A stretch of 64,000 nt of DNA. Source: Terriglobales bacterium (lineage in GTDB: Bacteria > Acidobacteriota > Terriglobia > Terriglobales > Acidobacteriaceae). Of the stretch, positions 16,145-25,700 are shown one piece after another. A program made the translations under genes and the position numbers. Numbering within the stretch: the stretch's first letter is position 1; each line of letters begins with the position of its first letter. The stretch covers positions 186,001 through 250,000 of the forward strand of contig JAOAPE010000008.1 of NCBI GenBank assembly GCA_025462725.1, given 5' to 3'. Under the pieces are notes generated by a model, which made no database searches, was not told where the DNA came from, and saw nothing but the letters and a program-made list of their open reading frames with translations.

Positions 16145-17026
16145 TCAGAAGAACCGCGTGACGCCTTCTTCCAATACAGCGACTTGTTCTGACATGCCGG
16201 AACTTTCCGCCGCGGAACGCAACCGTTGCAATGGTTCTTCCATCGGCTCGTGCGAGAGACGGAAACTTCCGTAGTGCATGGGCACCATCCAGCGTGCGCC
16301 GAGATCCTGAAAAGCTTGCATCGCGTCCTCAGGACTGGTGTGCACGTTGCGGAATGATTCCGGATGATAGGCGCCGATGGGAAGCAAGGCGATTTCCGGT
16401 TTCAGGCGGCTACCGATCTCAGCGAAGCCGTTGAAGTAGGCGGTGTCGCCGGCGTGGTAAATGGATTTGGAGCCAGAGCGAATGACGTAGCCGCCGTATC
16501 CGCGATGTGTGTCATGGATCATGCGTGCGCCCCAGTGCCGGGCGGGAACGTGAGTGACGGAGAAGTCCCAGCCGAGCTGGACTTTGTCCCACCACTTGAG
16601 TTGGACAACTTCGCTGAATCCGAGGGGACGCACAAGATCACCGACCCCGTTAGGAACGACAATCACGGGCGCGACTTTCCGCTGGCGTCGCGTGAGCTGC
16701 GCGATCTTCCGCAATGATGGCCGATGCAGGTGATCAAAATGCGCGTGCGTGACGAGAACGTAGTCGATTGGTGGAAGGTCTTTTATCCGCAGCCCGGGCT
16801 TGCGCAGGCGCTTCAGCAAGAACAGCCATTGCGCAAAGTTCGGATCGACAACGACGTTCTTGCCTCCGGTCTGGATGAAAAATCCCGAGTGGCCGATGAA
16901 GGTCACGCCGACGTTCCCGTTTTTCGTGAGTACGGGCCTGTGCACGGTGCCGACGCGCGGCTGCATGGCTGAACGTCGCATCAAATTGCTGAACTGTCTT
17001 GCGCGGCTGCGAAGAGTCACATTCAT
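16145..17026 (-). CDS. Metallo-beta-lactamase-fold hydrolase (UlaG/NAPE-PLD-like)
   Basis: This 293-residue protein has the metal motif THAHFDHLH near residue 93, a later zinc histidine in VPARHWGAR, the bridging aspartate in YHAGDTAYF, and a last histidine in PMHYGSF. The order and the N-terminal IGHSGFFIQTGGKNVVVDP are those of the UlaG/phospholipase D-like branch rather than beta-lactamases. It may be a lactonase or phosphodiesterase; the substrate is unknown. The first 30 residues are basic and not a signal peptide. It is convergent with glycerate kinase: the two stop codons are adjacent with no spacer. Confidence 0.9.
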   Translation of the reverse strand: MNVTLRSRARQFSNLMRRSAMQPRVGTVHRPVLTKNGNVGVTFIGHSGFFIQTGGKNVVVDPNFAQWLFLLKRLRKPGLRIKDLPPIDYVLVTHAHFDHLHRPSLRKIAQLTRRQRKVAPVIVVPNGVGDLVRPLGFSEVVQLKWWDKVQLGWDFSVTHVPARHWGARMIHDTHRGYGGYVIRSGSKSIYHAGDTAYFNGFAEIGSRLKPEIALLPIGAYHPESFRNVHTSPEDAMQAFQDLGARWMVPMHYGSFRLSHEPMEEPLQRLRSAAESSGMSEQVAVLEEGVTRFF

Positions 17027-17168
17027 AGTTGGAAATTCATGGTAGCGCGTTGGCGGGCGGGCCGATATTCCTCTTCGGGACTAAGGCCATTTGACCGTCG
17101 CGCTGTTCTCTTTTCTAATCGATGCTTGTCGCGAATCGTGCGACTCAAGTTTCTGTACTGGAGAGATC

Positions 17169-18029
17169 ATGCGCGTTGCATTTTTAGGGTTGGGAATCAT
17201 GGGCCGCTCCATGGCGGCGAATCTGGTGAAGGCTGGAAACGATGTCACGGTGTGGAATCGCTCGCCCAAAGCCGTCGAAGGTGCCAAGACGGCGGTGTCG
17301 CCGAAAGAAGCGGCTGCGAATGCGGAAGTTGTTTGGGTGTGCGTGTCTGATACAGCGGCAGTGGAGCAAGTGCTGACGGGTAAAGACGGAGCGTTTGAAT
17401 CGTTAAAGCCAGGAATGATCGTTGCGGATTCGAGCACAATCCTTCCCGAAATAAGCGTGAAGTTTGCGGAGCAAGCGCGCGAGCGCGGAGCAGATTTTGT
17501 GGATGCTCCAGTGACCGGGTCGAAGATCGCGGCCGAAGGTGGAACCCTGATCTTTATGACTGGCGGGAAAGACGAGACGATCCAGAAGCTGGATCCGCTA
17601 TTGAAGGCGATGGGGAAGACGGTCATCCGGATTGGCGATAACGGCAAGGGGCTTGGCGCGAAACTAGCAATGAATCTGATGATCGCGCTGATCTATGAGG
17701 GATTCGCCGAGGCGCTGACTTTAGCGACCAAGCTGGGCGTGGACCAGCAGGCGCTGTTCTCGCTGATTCAGTCGTCTATGGTGCGGTCGGGAGTAGTGGA
17801 TTACAAGATGCCGTTTGTGGAGAAGCGTGACTTCTCACCTAATTTTCCGCTGCGGCTTATGCATAAGGACATCCGGCTGATGTTGGAGGCGGCGAAGGAA
17901 TCGGGAGTGAAGCTTCCGGCGCTGGAGACGGTGAAGAATATTTATGACAAGGCGCATGAAGCTGGTCGCGATGACCTCGACTATGCAGCGACTCTGTTGA
18001 CCGTGGAAGAACTGGCGAAGGGGAAGTGA
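17169..18029 (+). CDS. NAD(P)-dependent 3-hydroxyisobutyrate dehydrogenase-family reductase
   Basis: This 286-residue beta-hydroxyacid dehydrogenase opens with FLGLGIMGRSMAANL (dinucleotide-binding glycines), then the substrate motif DAPVTGSKIAAEGGTL near residue 117 and the catalytic lysine in GLGAKLAMNLMIA near residue 165. The group includes tartronate semialdehyde, glyoxylate/succinic semialdehyde and hydroxyisobutyrate reductases; WNRSPKAVE after the second strand favours NADPH. The ATG at 17169 with GGAGAGATC upstream is preferred over an earlier frame opening at 17091. Nearness to glycerate kinase makes tartronate semialdehyde or glyoxylate reduction attractive, but it remains inference. 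Confidence 0.92.
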   Translation: MRVAFLGLGIMGRSMAANLVKAGNDVTVWNRSPKAVEGAKTAVSPKEAAANAEVVWVCVSDTAAVEQVLTGKDGAFESLKPGMIVADSSTILPEISVKFAEQARERGADFVDAPVTGSKIAAEGGTLIFMTGGKDETIQKLDPLLKAMGKTVIRIGDNGKGLGAKLAMNLMIALIYEGFAEALTLATKLGVDQQALFSLIQSSMVRSGVVDYKMPFVEKRDFSPNFPLRLMHKDIRLMLEAAKESGVKLPALETVKNIYDKAHEAGRDDLDYAATLLTVEELAKGK

Positions 18030-18043
18030 GCGTCGGCTGGTTG

Positions 18044-18700
18044 TTAGGACGCTTTGGCGGAAGCGCGCGAAACGATTGACCCGAGCAGGTCAAAGACAGC
18101 CATCTGTGACTCGGGAGTGATGGCGTCGAGCGGAACCGTGGCGGTAAAGTGCGGGGACGATTGCCGGAACTGTACCTGAAGGTTTTCGCGCTGATCTACG
18201 GCGAGCACTGACTGGATCGCTGTCGTGAGTTCTTTTTGCCAGTCGAGGCGCGTCGTGAGCACAACCGGGACGCATCCTTCGAATTGCCACCCGGGGCCTT
18301 CCACGTTCAAGTTTTTTTGTGAGCGCGCGAACCAGCGTCGATTCTGTAGCTCAAGATTGAAAGTGGGATGAAGATCGAGGTCGGCCTGGAATGTCAGAGT
18401 CTCGGCTTCGGGCTCATTAATGCGCGCTAGCAGCCAGTTGATGGGAATCCTATAGCTGCTGATCTTTACCAGGATGCTGGATTTGCGGAAGAGCTTGGAG
18501 GCCATCCGCACGGGGACTTCAAATTCAGAGACCGAATGCCAGCGGATACCGGTTACGTGGCCTTGTTTGCCGAGGGCGTTTTCTATCCAATAAAGGATTT
18601 GTACCGCTCGCTGGCGGTTCGAGCGAACCGACCAGAAGTACCAAATAGCAGCCGTGCCTACCCCTACCAGAAGGTAGAGAGATATGAAAACCCAAATCAC
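18044..18700 (-). CDS. Hypothetical membrane-anchored protein
   Basis: This 218-residue protein has one N-terminal membrane helix (WVFISLYLLVGVGTAAIWYF) followed by a basic turn and a soluble domain rich in beta-type segments, including an aspartate/leucine-rich LTFQADLDLHPTFNLELQNR. No known family is recognised and no catalytic motif is visible. The start is a GTG at 18700, with ATT TGG directly after it. It is convergent with the 3-hydroxyisobutyrate dehydrogenase family gene (14 bases between stops) and lies downstream of the SDR gene, 41 bases away, so it may share that gene's transcript. Confidence 0.65.
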   Translation of the reverse strand: MIWVFISLYLLVGVGTAAIWYFWSVRSNRQRAVQILYWIENALGKQGHVTGIRWHSVSEFEVPVRMASKLFRKSSILVKISSYRIPINWLLARINEPEAETLTFQADLDLHPTFNLELQNRRWFARSQKNLNVEGPGWQFEGCVPVVLTTRLDWQKELTTAIQSVLAVDQRENLQVQFRQSSPHFTATVPLDAITPESQMAVFDLLGSIVSRASAKAS

Positions 18701-18741
18701 ATAAGAATAGATGCCGGATGGGCGAGGGCAAGATGTAAGCC

Positions 18742-19530
18742 CTACATTCCTTTGTAGATGCCGCCGTCTACCATGATGGTTTGTGCGGTGACGTAGGAGG
18801 CGCGCTCGGAAGCGAGCCAGACGATTGCGTCCGCGATTTCAGAGGGTTCTCCGAGACGGCGCATGGGGATTTCAGCGGCCCAGCGGTCGCGAATGTCGAT
18901 TTCTGAGACTCCGGCGGCCTTCGAACGCGAGCTGGCCAGTTCATTGAGGCGCTCGGTGGCGGTGTATCCGGGGCCAATGTTGTTGGCGGTAATGCCATCT
19001 TTGCCGAACTCTATCGCAAGGCTTTTCACAAGGCCGACTACAGCGGGGCGTATGGCGCTGGAGAGAATGAGGTCGGGGATGGGCTGCCGGACGGAGGTGG
19101 AGGTGATGGTGATAAGGCGTCCCCACTTGTTTTTCTGCATGTGGGGGATGACCTCGCGGGCGAGGTAGACGACGCTCATGAAATTCATGTCGAAGGTTTT
19201 GTGCCAGTCTTCGAGGGAGGCTTGCAGAAAGGTCTTCGCGGGAGGGCCCGCGGCGTTGGCGACGCAGACATCTACTCTGCCGTACTTGGCGGCGATGTCC
19301 TTGACGAACTTTTCGACGGCAGCTTGGTAGCTCACGTCGAAGGCTTCTGCGTAGACTTCGGCGGAGCTGGATTCGCGGATCTGGGCGGCGGCTTCCTGCA
19401 ACTTGGTTTCAGTCCGCGCACACATGGCGACGATCGCGCCTTCAGCGGCAAAGGCTTTTGCGGTGGCGAATCCCATGCCCTGGCTTGCGCCTGCGACTAT
19501 CACTACTCTGCCTTTTAGTCCGGTTTCCAT
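18742..19530 (-). CDS. SDR-family oxidoreductase lacking the usual Tyr/Lys pair
   Basis: This 262-residue Rossmann-fold protein has the cofactor loop GASQGMGFA at 14-22, the NAAG-like ANAAG at 91-95, and the C-terminal GPGYT and VDGGIYKG. The catalytic serine region STS (144-146) is present, but the YxxxK motif reads Ser157-Ser-Ala-Ile-Arg161, so Tyr and Lys are both replaced. A known divergent group (3-oxoacyl-ACP-reductase-like, cd05344 type) shows the same loss. It may work by an altered mechanism or bind without reducing. The ATG abuts the stop of kdsD with no spacer, so the two are co-transcribed. Confidence 0.92.
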   Translation of the reverse strand: METGLKGRVVIVAGASQGMGFATAKAFAAEGAIVAMCARTETKLQEAAAQIRESSSAEVYAEAFDVSYQAAVEKFVKDIAAKYGRVDVCVANAAGPPAKTFLQASLEDWHKTFDMNFMSVVYLAREVIPHMQKNKWGRLITITSTSVRQPIPDLILSSAIRPAVVGLVKSLAIEFGKDGITANNIGPGYTATERLNELASSRSKAAGVSEIDIRDRWAAEIPMRRLGEPSEIADAIVWLASERASYVTAQTIMVDGGIYKGM

Positions 19531-20541
19531 TTAGATGGCCTCGGTGCCCCACAAGTCATGCAGATGCAGAATTCCCTGGGGACGCCCTTCTGCATCGACG
19601 ACAACAAGCGCGGTTATCTTTTTCTCTTCCATGATGGCAAGCGCGGTGGTGGCGAATTCTTCTGTTTGGATCGTACGCGGATTATGCGTCATGCAATCTT
19701 CCGCTGTGAGTTCCAGGACATCTTTGCTGCCGGGAGTGCGTCCGTGTTTCTCGAGCTGCCGGCGGAGGTCGCCATCGCTGATCACGCCGAGCAGCTTGCT
19801 ATTCGGGCCATTCACCACAGTGGTCATGCCCAGACCCTTGCGGGACATTTCATAGATCACGTCCGTCATCTTCGATTGCGGCGTGACATGGGGCATGTTG
19901 TCTCCGGAGTGCATCAGCTGATGCACTCGCGCGAGTTTCTTGCCTAGCTCTCCGCCGGGATGGAGGTCAGCGAAATCTTCTTCTTTGAATCCGCGCTTTT
20001 CGGCGAGGGCAACGGCCAGAGCATCGCCGAGGGCAAGCATGGTAGTCGTGGAAGCTGTCGGCGCGAGATTCATGGAGCAAGCTTCTTCTGCAATGGAGCA
20101 GTCGAGTGCGACGTCAGCGGCGGCCGCGAGTGTGGAGAGGTTCGTCTTACCGCCGGGATAAAGCGAATCACATGTGAAGGAAATCAACTTGGCCTGAAGG
20201 CGCTTGATGGTGGCGAGCAGGCGGAGGATCTCTTCGGTCTCTCCGCTGGAGGAGAGGGCGATTACGACGTCTCCGCGAACCAGCATTCCCAAGTCGCCAT
20301 GGATAGCTTCGGCGGGATGCAGGAACATTGCGGGCGTGCCGGTGGAACTCAGAGTGGCAGCGATCTTCCGCGCGATGATCCCGCTTTTGCCCATTCCGGT
20401 GACGATGACTCGTCCTGTGCATGCATGGAGAAGATCGAGGGTGCGATTGAAAGCATCGGCCATGGGGCCGGAGATGCGGTCGGCCAATCCGCGCAGAGCT
20501 TCGGCTTCGATGCGAACAACATTCTCGCCTACTGATTTCAT
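19531..20541 (-). CDS. kdsD: D-arabinose 5-phosphate isomerase (KdsD/KpsF/GutQ family)
   Basis: This protein of about 336 residues converts ribulose 5-phosphate to arabinose 5-phosphate, the first step towards Kdo of lipopolysaccharide. A SIS sugar-isomerase domain (VIVTGMGKSGIIARKIAATL, ALSSSGETEEI, ASTTTMLALGDA) is followed by two CBS domains (MSRKGLGMTTVV and TALAIMEEKKITALVVVD), the usual family build. The start at 20541 (KSVGENVVRIEAEAL) fits the family; an opening at 20613 would add 24 hydrophobic residues with no homology. Together with lpxB in this window it indicates an outer membrane with lipid A and Kdo. Confidence 0.93.
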   Translation of the reverse strand: MKSVGENVVRIEAEALRGLADRISGPMADAFNRTLDLLHACTGRVIVTGMGKSGIIARKIAATLSSTGTPAMFLHPAEAIHGDLGMLVRGDVVIALSSSGETEEILRLLATIKRLQAKLISFTCDSLYPGGKTNLSTLAAAADVALDCSIAEEACSMNLAPTASTTTMLALGDALAVALAEKRGFKEEDFADLHPGGELGKKLARVHQLMHSGDNMPHVTPQSKMTDVIYEMSRKGLGMTTVVNGPNSKLLGVISDGDLRRQLEKHGRTPGSKDVLELTAEDCMTHNPRTIQTEEFATTALAIMEEKKITALVVVDAEGRPQGILHLHDLWGTEAI

Positions 20542-20947
20542 TGTTGATGATGGTAGCAAAAAGGGGCATGGAGCATGAAAAATCAAAGTCAGAACCTGAA
20601 ACGGAAGGGACACCGTGCATGTTTGAAAGCGAGCCTGAAGGCTCCCTTCTACCGGTGCCGCTTCGCGGCAAATTGGTGGCGAGTGCCAGCAGATTGCAAA
20701 TTGCTAGGGGTCCTTCGACTCCGCTGCGCTTCGCTCAGGATGACAAGTCGGAGTGACTGTCCGCAGTTTGCAGAGAGCGAAGCGCAAGATCCTCCGCGCC
20801 GAAAAAGGCGCTCAGGATGACAAAGGTCACTTTTTAGCTCAATAGTTTTTAGTAAAGTCGAAGGCAAATGCATAGATCCTTCGACTTCGCTGCGCTCCGC
20901 TCAGGATGACAAATCAGAGTGACTGTTGGCGTTTTGCAGAGTGTTCG
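20542..20947. other. Gene-free interval filled with dispersed repeats
   Basis: About 400 bases without a credible gene lie between the start of kdsD and the end of the Nramp-like gene. The rightmost two thirds consist of three related repeat copies (described separately); the left part, 20575-20700, is low-information sequence with small inverted stretches such as GCCTGAAGGCTCC. Short open frames here translate the repeats and are not genes. Confidence 0.6.
20711..20942. repeat. Three copies of a TCCTTCGACT...CTCAGGATGACA repeat
   Basis: Copy one (20711-20775) and copy three (20877-20942) share TCCTTCGACT, CGCTGCGCT, CGCTCAGGATGACAA, GAGTGACTGT and TTTGCAGAG in the same order and orientation. 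A shortened middle copy (20787-20830) keeps TCCTCCGCGCC and GGCGCTCAGGATGACAAAGG around an internal hairpin. The core CGCTGCGCTCCGCTCAGGAT is a widespread intergenic repeat in environmental bacteria. No open frame or transposase goes with it. Confidence 0.8.
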
Positions 20948-22276
20948 CTAGAAGAGCTTGAATCGCAGATAAATGAGCCCAGCAGCGGCGGCGCCACCGG
21001 CGGCTGCGCCTACCCAAAAGTTTTCCCAGACGGTGCTGGTGGTGCGCATAATTCGCCTGTCGTTCGAAATCAAGAGGATGAAGATCAGCGTCGGGATCAG
21101 CAGGATTCCGGCAAGGATCATTGACCAGTAGAGCGCCTTTACAGGATTGATCGGGAAAAAGTTTACACAAGAAGCCACGAGCATTGCCACGCTGATCAGG
21201 AGATAGAAGCGTCGGGCCTCCCACGGGTTTTCACTCAAACCGTATTTCCATCCGATTGCCTGGGCTAAGTCGTAGCACATGGAAGCAGTGAGCACGGGCA
21301 AGGCGACCATGCCGGAACCGATGATACCGATGGCAAAGACAATGGGGCCGAGCGGGCCAACCGCCGGCCTGAGCGCTTCCGCTGCCTGTCGCGTGGTCAT
21401 ATCACTGGGGTGCGCCAAGTGAAGTACCGCGCTGGCGGCGATCATGATGGATGAGGTGAGGAATATTGCCATCATGGTCGCCACGGTCGAGTCGCCGTCA
21501 TGGTCGTGCTCATGTGCGGGGTCAGTCCGCGAGCTGGCATGCCAAATGATGATGTAGGGCGTGAGGAGAGAGCCGAAGAGCGCGACGACGTTCTCTATGA
21601 AAGCCGCTGTCGGCTGAACTCTTGGGATGAACGCGTCCATCAGCAACTGTCCGATATGTGGCCTGGTCAGAATTGCGGCGACAATATAAACGTAGAGTGG
21701 CAGCGAGAAGATCACCAGAGCGCGGGTGATCTTGCGGTAGTCCTGAAAGACAAGGATGTACCAGATGAAAAAGGCAGTAGCAGCTACAAAGTACATTCGT
21801 GACTGGTTCGTCAGGATAGAGAATGCATCGGAAACAGCCATCAGATCGGCGATCACTACCGCCAGGTTAGTGATGATCGCGAACAAGGCACCAAAGAGCG
21901 CCAGCTTGCGGCCATAGTTTTCGCGTACGAGCTCCAAAAGTCCTTGCCTAGTCTGCGTTCCAATCCGCCCGGTCACTGAGAAGATCGATAGCAGAAAGGG
22001 AAAGCAGAGAACGACGACCCAAAGCAGTGAGTGCGCGAAGGCCGCACCGGCTACGGTGGCGGTTATCACACAGGAAGGGTCAACGTCAGAGCATCCAGTC
22101 ACCAATCCCGGCCCGAGACGATGCAAGAGGCTGGACTTGGGCTTTGCCTCGTCCCCGCCGGGTACAGGGCGCGGGAAATTCAGGACCTTACCCCTGTCTT
22201 CCGGCGATCCAGAGCGTTTTTGACTACTGAATTTTGGGAAGTTCACTCCGTAGGTCTTTCTCGAGCTTGTGCTCAT
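20948..22276 (-). CDS. Nramp-family (SLC11) divalent metal transporter relative with altered metal-site motifs
   Basis: This 442-residue inner membrane protein has about eleven hydrophobic helices and clear overall Nramp similarity (GPGLVTGCSDVDPS, AFSILTNQSRMYFV). The two unwound-helix motifs that bind manganese or iron in true Nramps are changed. DPGN of helix 1 reads Asp66-Pro-Ser-Cys69, and the MPH of helix 6 reads Thr239-Pro-Tyr241. Loss of the metal-binding methionine is known from magnesium- and aluminium-transporting branches, so manganese uptake should not be assumed. The N-terminal 53 bases overlap the end of the next upstream gene, and the start codon is uncertain (GTG at 22246 possible). 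Confidence 0.9.
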   Translation of the reverse strand: MSTSSRKTYGVNFPKFSSQKRSGSPEDRGKVLNFPRPVPGGDEAKPKSSLLHRLGPGLVTGCSDVDPSCVITATVAGAAFAHSLLWVVVLCFPFLLSIFSVTGRIGTQTRQGLLELVRENYGRKLALFGALFAIITNLAVVIADLMAVSDAFSILTNQSRMYFVAATAFFIWYILVFQDYRKITRALVIFSLPLYVYIVAAILTRPHIGQLLMDAFIPRVQPTAAFIENVVALFGSLLTPYIIIWHASSRTDPAHEHDHDGDSTVATMMAIFLTSSIMIAASAVLHLAHPSDMTTRQAAEALRPAVGPLGPIVFAIGIIGSGMVALPVLTASMCYDLAQAIGWKYGLSENPWEARRFYLLISVAMLVASCVNFFPINPVKALYWSMILAGILLIPTLIFILLISNDRRIMRTTSTVWENFWVGAAAGGAAAAGLIYLRFKLF

Positions 22277-22592
22277 GCCAAAGTCGAAGCGGTCTACTGT
22301 AAGTGATCACGCCGAATGCCGTAATGGCACCCAGCAACAACAGGTTACTGATCCAGAGCAGAAGCACTGGAGCCTTAGTGTGTGAGATGTACTCCAAAAC
22401 CTTCACGTTCTGGGGGGTGAGCATGAGTCCCAAAGCGAGAATGAGCAGGCCACATCCGGCGAAGAAACTGGTGACGTTCTTGGCCCACTGTCCGGTTGAA
22501 TAGTATTGCGCCAGCAGCCGGAACCCGTAGGCGGCCAGGGCGAAAATAGCGAGGCAGTTCCCAACCAGAGGGATGAAAGCAGCTACGTCCAT
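22224..22592 (-). CDS. Small hypothetical membrane protein
   Basis: Starting at the ATG at 22592 the product has 122 residues with about four hydrophobic helices (FIPLVGNCLAIFALAAYGF, VTSFFAGCGLLILALGLML, APVLLLWISNLLLLGAITAF) and a charged C-terminal tail (HEHKLEKDLRSELPK). A longer frame to 22709 translates the ACACAAAGG repeat into a Trp/Phe/Cys-rich leader and is rejected. No ribosome binding site is evident. Its last 53 bases overlap the start of the Nramp-like gene in another frame, which suggests translational coupling and perhaps a shared task, for instance as a small partner of the transporter. Family unknown. Confidence 0.6.
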   Translation of the reverse strand: MDVAAFIPLVGNCLAIFALAAYGFRLLAQYYSTGQWAKNVTSFFAGCGLLILALGLMLTPQNVKVLEYISHTKAPVLLLWISNLLLLGAITAFGVITYSRPLRLWHEHKLEKDLRSELPKIQ

Positions 22593-22635
22593 GTAGAGTG
22601 AGAAGGGGAGAAGAAGCGGAAGGTTGGAACGGGGA

Positions 22636-22718
22636 CCAAACCAACACCAAAACCAATGCCAAAACCAAAATCTTGCAACACAAAGGACACAGAGAGCACA
22701 AAGGAACACAAAGAAGGC
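22636..22718. repeat. AACCAAAACC / ACACAAAGGACACAGAG repeat
   Basis: Repeats of CCAAAACCAA are followed by TCTTGCAACACAAAGGACAC, AGAGAGCACAAAGGAACACA and AAGAAGG. It matches the right-hand half of the composite repeats at 10620 and 13960 (CCAAAAGCAA, then GAACCACAGAGGACACAGAGG), here without the AGCT units. It lies between treY and the small membrane protein gene. Confidence 0.75.
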
Positions 22719-22745
22719 AGGGTGAAAGGCAAAACCAGGGTCGAG

Positions 22746-25700
22746 TCAGGTGGTGGTGAGCAAGGCTACCGGGAAGTTTGCGAAGATCTCTTTAAGGAGC
22801 AAGGTTCGCCTGTTCGTCACGTTGAGTATCTCGCCGGTCAGGACGTTTTCGAAAGAGTCGGGGGCATTCTCGGGAAGGGAAAGTTCGGTGTCGGCCCAGA
22901 CGTCGCCAGTGGGTGGGGCGATGCGTCCCTTCATTAGAGTGTGGGCGAAGAGCGGGGCGGCGACGATGGCCATCTGGTTTGGAGGCGATGTGCGGGCGAA
23001 GGCGACTACATGGTCGCGCTTGTCGCCCGTGACTTCAATCGGGATGTATGGGGCGAGACGGAAGAGTTCGGGATTCTCGCGGCGGAACTGGAGCGCACGA
23101 GTGTTGATGTAGAGCTTTACGAGTCCCTCGTCTGCGGGCAGATCCGCCAGGAGACCAGTGGCGACTTGGAGCAGGCTGGAATCTTTCTTCTGGCTCAGTT
23201 CGCGCATGAACTTTTCACGCTGCTCGAAATCTACTGGCCGGCGGTTGTCGGGGTCAACGAGGCTGAAGTCCCAAAGCTCGGTTCCTTGATAGATGTCAGG
23301 CACGCCCGGTGAAGTGATCTTCAGAATTGCCTGCGCGAGGGAATTGAGCAATCCGAAATATTGCACGGCGGGAAGAAACGTTTCGATGCTCTCGAGAAAA
23401 AGATTGCTCTTGTTCCTGGTGCCGGGCGTGAGGATGCGGGCGATGAAATCATTGGTCGCGGCAATGTATTCCGGATCTGGATTGATCCAGCTCAGGTTGA
23501 CTTTAGCTTCGTGCAGCGCCTTCGCCATGTACTCCTGAATACGCGTGATGAGTTCCTGCCGTTGTTCATCAGTCTCGATGCGCAGGGGCCACGCGCCGAC
23601 CAACGTTTGATAGAGCAGGTATTCCTCGTTGAGGTCCGGCACGGTGCGGCCGTCCGTCAGCACGCGCTTCTTGCTGGCATTAGTGCGTCGCCAACGCATG
23701 GCGCTTGCTGACCACTGGCGTGGGAGCTCACTGAGGACATCGAGGCGGGAGCGCACGTCTTCACTACGCTTAGTGTCATGCGTGGAAGTGGCCAGCATGG
23801 AAAAAGGCCAGTGCTCGGCCCGGATGAGATTGCCGCGATGGAATTCCTGCACGGGATGTCCGAAAAGTTTCGGTGAGCCGCCGACTTCATTCACCGAGAC
23901 GAAGCGGTTGTAAACGTAGCTGGCCGTGTCTTCAAGTCCTTTGGCCATCACCGGACCGGTGAGTTGCTGAAACTTGAGCGTGAACTGAAGCTTGCGATAG
24001 TAAAGCTGATCTTTGGTGTCATCAGAGGCGTTGCCGTTGCGTCGCGCTTCGGAGGTGCCCGGATGGCCATCAACGCCGTTGCGTCCGTTGGTCGATTGAC
24101 ATATGTGATCAGATTCCAAAAGAAGAATGCTGCGCAGGAAATCAAAGACCGCCGACGCGGTTCCTGCGTTGCGTCGCTTCGCGATAGCAACTGACTGATG
24201 GATATAACGGCGATCGCGTTCGGTGATCTCTCCGCGCTCGTCAATGTACGAGCGATAGATAGGGAAGCAGGCGATGGTCTCGCGGATGGCATCGCGAAGT
24301 GCCTTGCGAGTGAAATCGCGGGCGTGACGGTCACTGCTGGAGATCTCATCCAGCATGTGCGCGAGCACATTGACCTCGCTGGATAGCGCAGTGTTCATGA
24401 TGAGCTTCTTGCTGCCGTAGAGGATGGATTCAAAATCGGGAAGGCCGCCGATGAATCGCGCGTAGGTGTTGGTGAAAGCGCGCTCGTTCGCCTGCTGAAT
24501 GAAAATGCCGTTCACGAGATTGGCGAAGTCGTATCCGGAGGTTCCGTCCACGGGCCATTCGATGGGAAGCTGTTCGCCGGGTTCGAGGATTTTTTCGACT
24601 ACGGTGTAGAGCGGCGCATGTTGACCCATCCAATTGTGTTGTCCGAAAGCGGTTTGCAGTTCGAGTTCGATTCCGTTTTCTGACACTGGCGCGTGCGGTT
24701 CCGGGCCGCAGCATTGGCTGGCGGCAAAGAGCATCTGCAAGCGGATGAGATACTGCCGGGGATTCAGCAATCCATCGCAATGATCAATGCGCACGCCGCT
24801 GATGCTGCCGTCGCTTAAGAGGCGGCGCATGAGGCGGTGAGTCTCGGCAAAGACCTTGGGATTTTCCATGCGCAAACCGACTAGCTCGTTGATGTCAAAG
24901 AATCGGCGGTAGTTGATCTCTTCGGCGGAGACGCGCCAGTGCGCCAAGCGATAGGCTTGGGCTTCAAGAAGTCGGTGGAGCGCGTCATAGCTGGCGCTGT
25001 TGCCGGGGTGTCCGTTGATCGCAACGATTGCTTCGTGAACTGCACGGCGTACGTTGTCGGAGCTGTCGATGATCTCGACCAGGCGCTTGAGCAGTTGCGG
25101 AGCTAGGGCGCGACGTCGTGCGACTGCTTCGGCATTCGTTTCGGAGTGAAGAGGAAGATTACGAAGATCGCCGAGTGTCGCGTCGAAGGCCCTGATGTCA
25201 GGATCAGTGGGAGCTTCGGCAAGCAACGACTCGAAGACGAGCGGAATAGTTTGCGGATCGATGGGGAATGCTTTGTCGTAGTAGCGGAGTAGAAATTCCG
25301 TTTCATACGCGAGTTGAATCCGGCCTTCTTCTAATTCTTCCCCATACTGATTGCCTAAGATTGGCAGGAGTAATTTGTCGCGGAGTTCCGACTTGAGCGG
25401 GTCCCAATCGATGTCAAAGAAGTCAGCGTACTCGGAGGCTTGACCGTTCTCGAGGACATCGCGCCACCAGGGATTGTCGCCCATCCCGATGCCCATGTGA
25501 TTGGGAACGGCGTCGAGGATCTGACCCATGTTCAGGCGCTTGAGTTCGCCGACGAACTCGTGGAATTCCGCTTCCGTGCCGATCTCAGGATTGATCAGGT
25601 TGTGGTCAGTGATGTCGTATCCGTGAGTGCTTCCGGCGCGGGCTTTGAGGATAGGCGACGAATAGACGTGAGAGATTCCCAATGAGTGCAAGTAGGGAAG

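Noticed and set aside
20575-20872. Overlapping open frames on both strands upstream of kdsD
   Set aside because: They translate dispersed repeats, lack ribosome binding sites and have low-complexity products.
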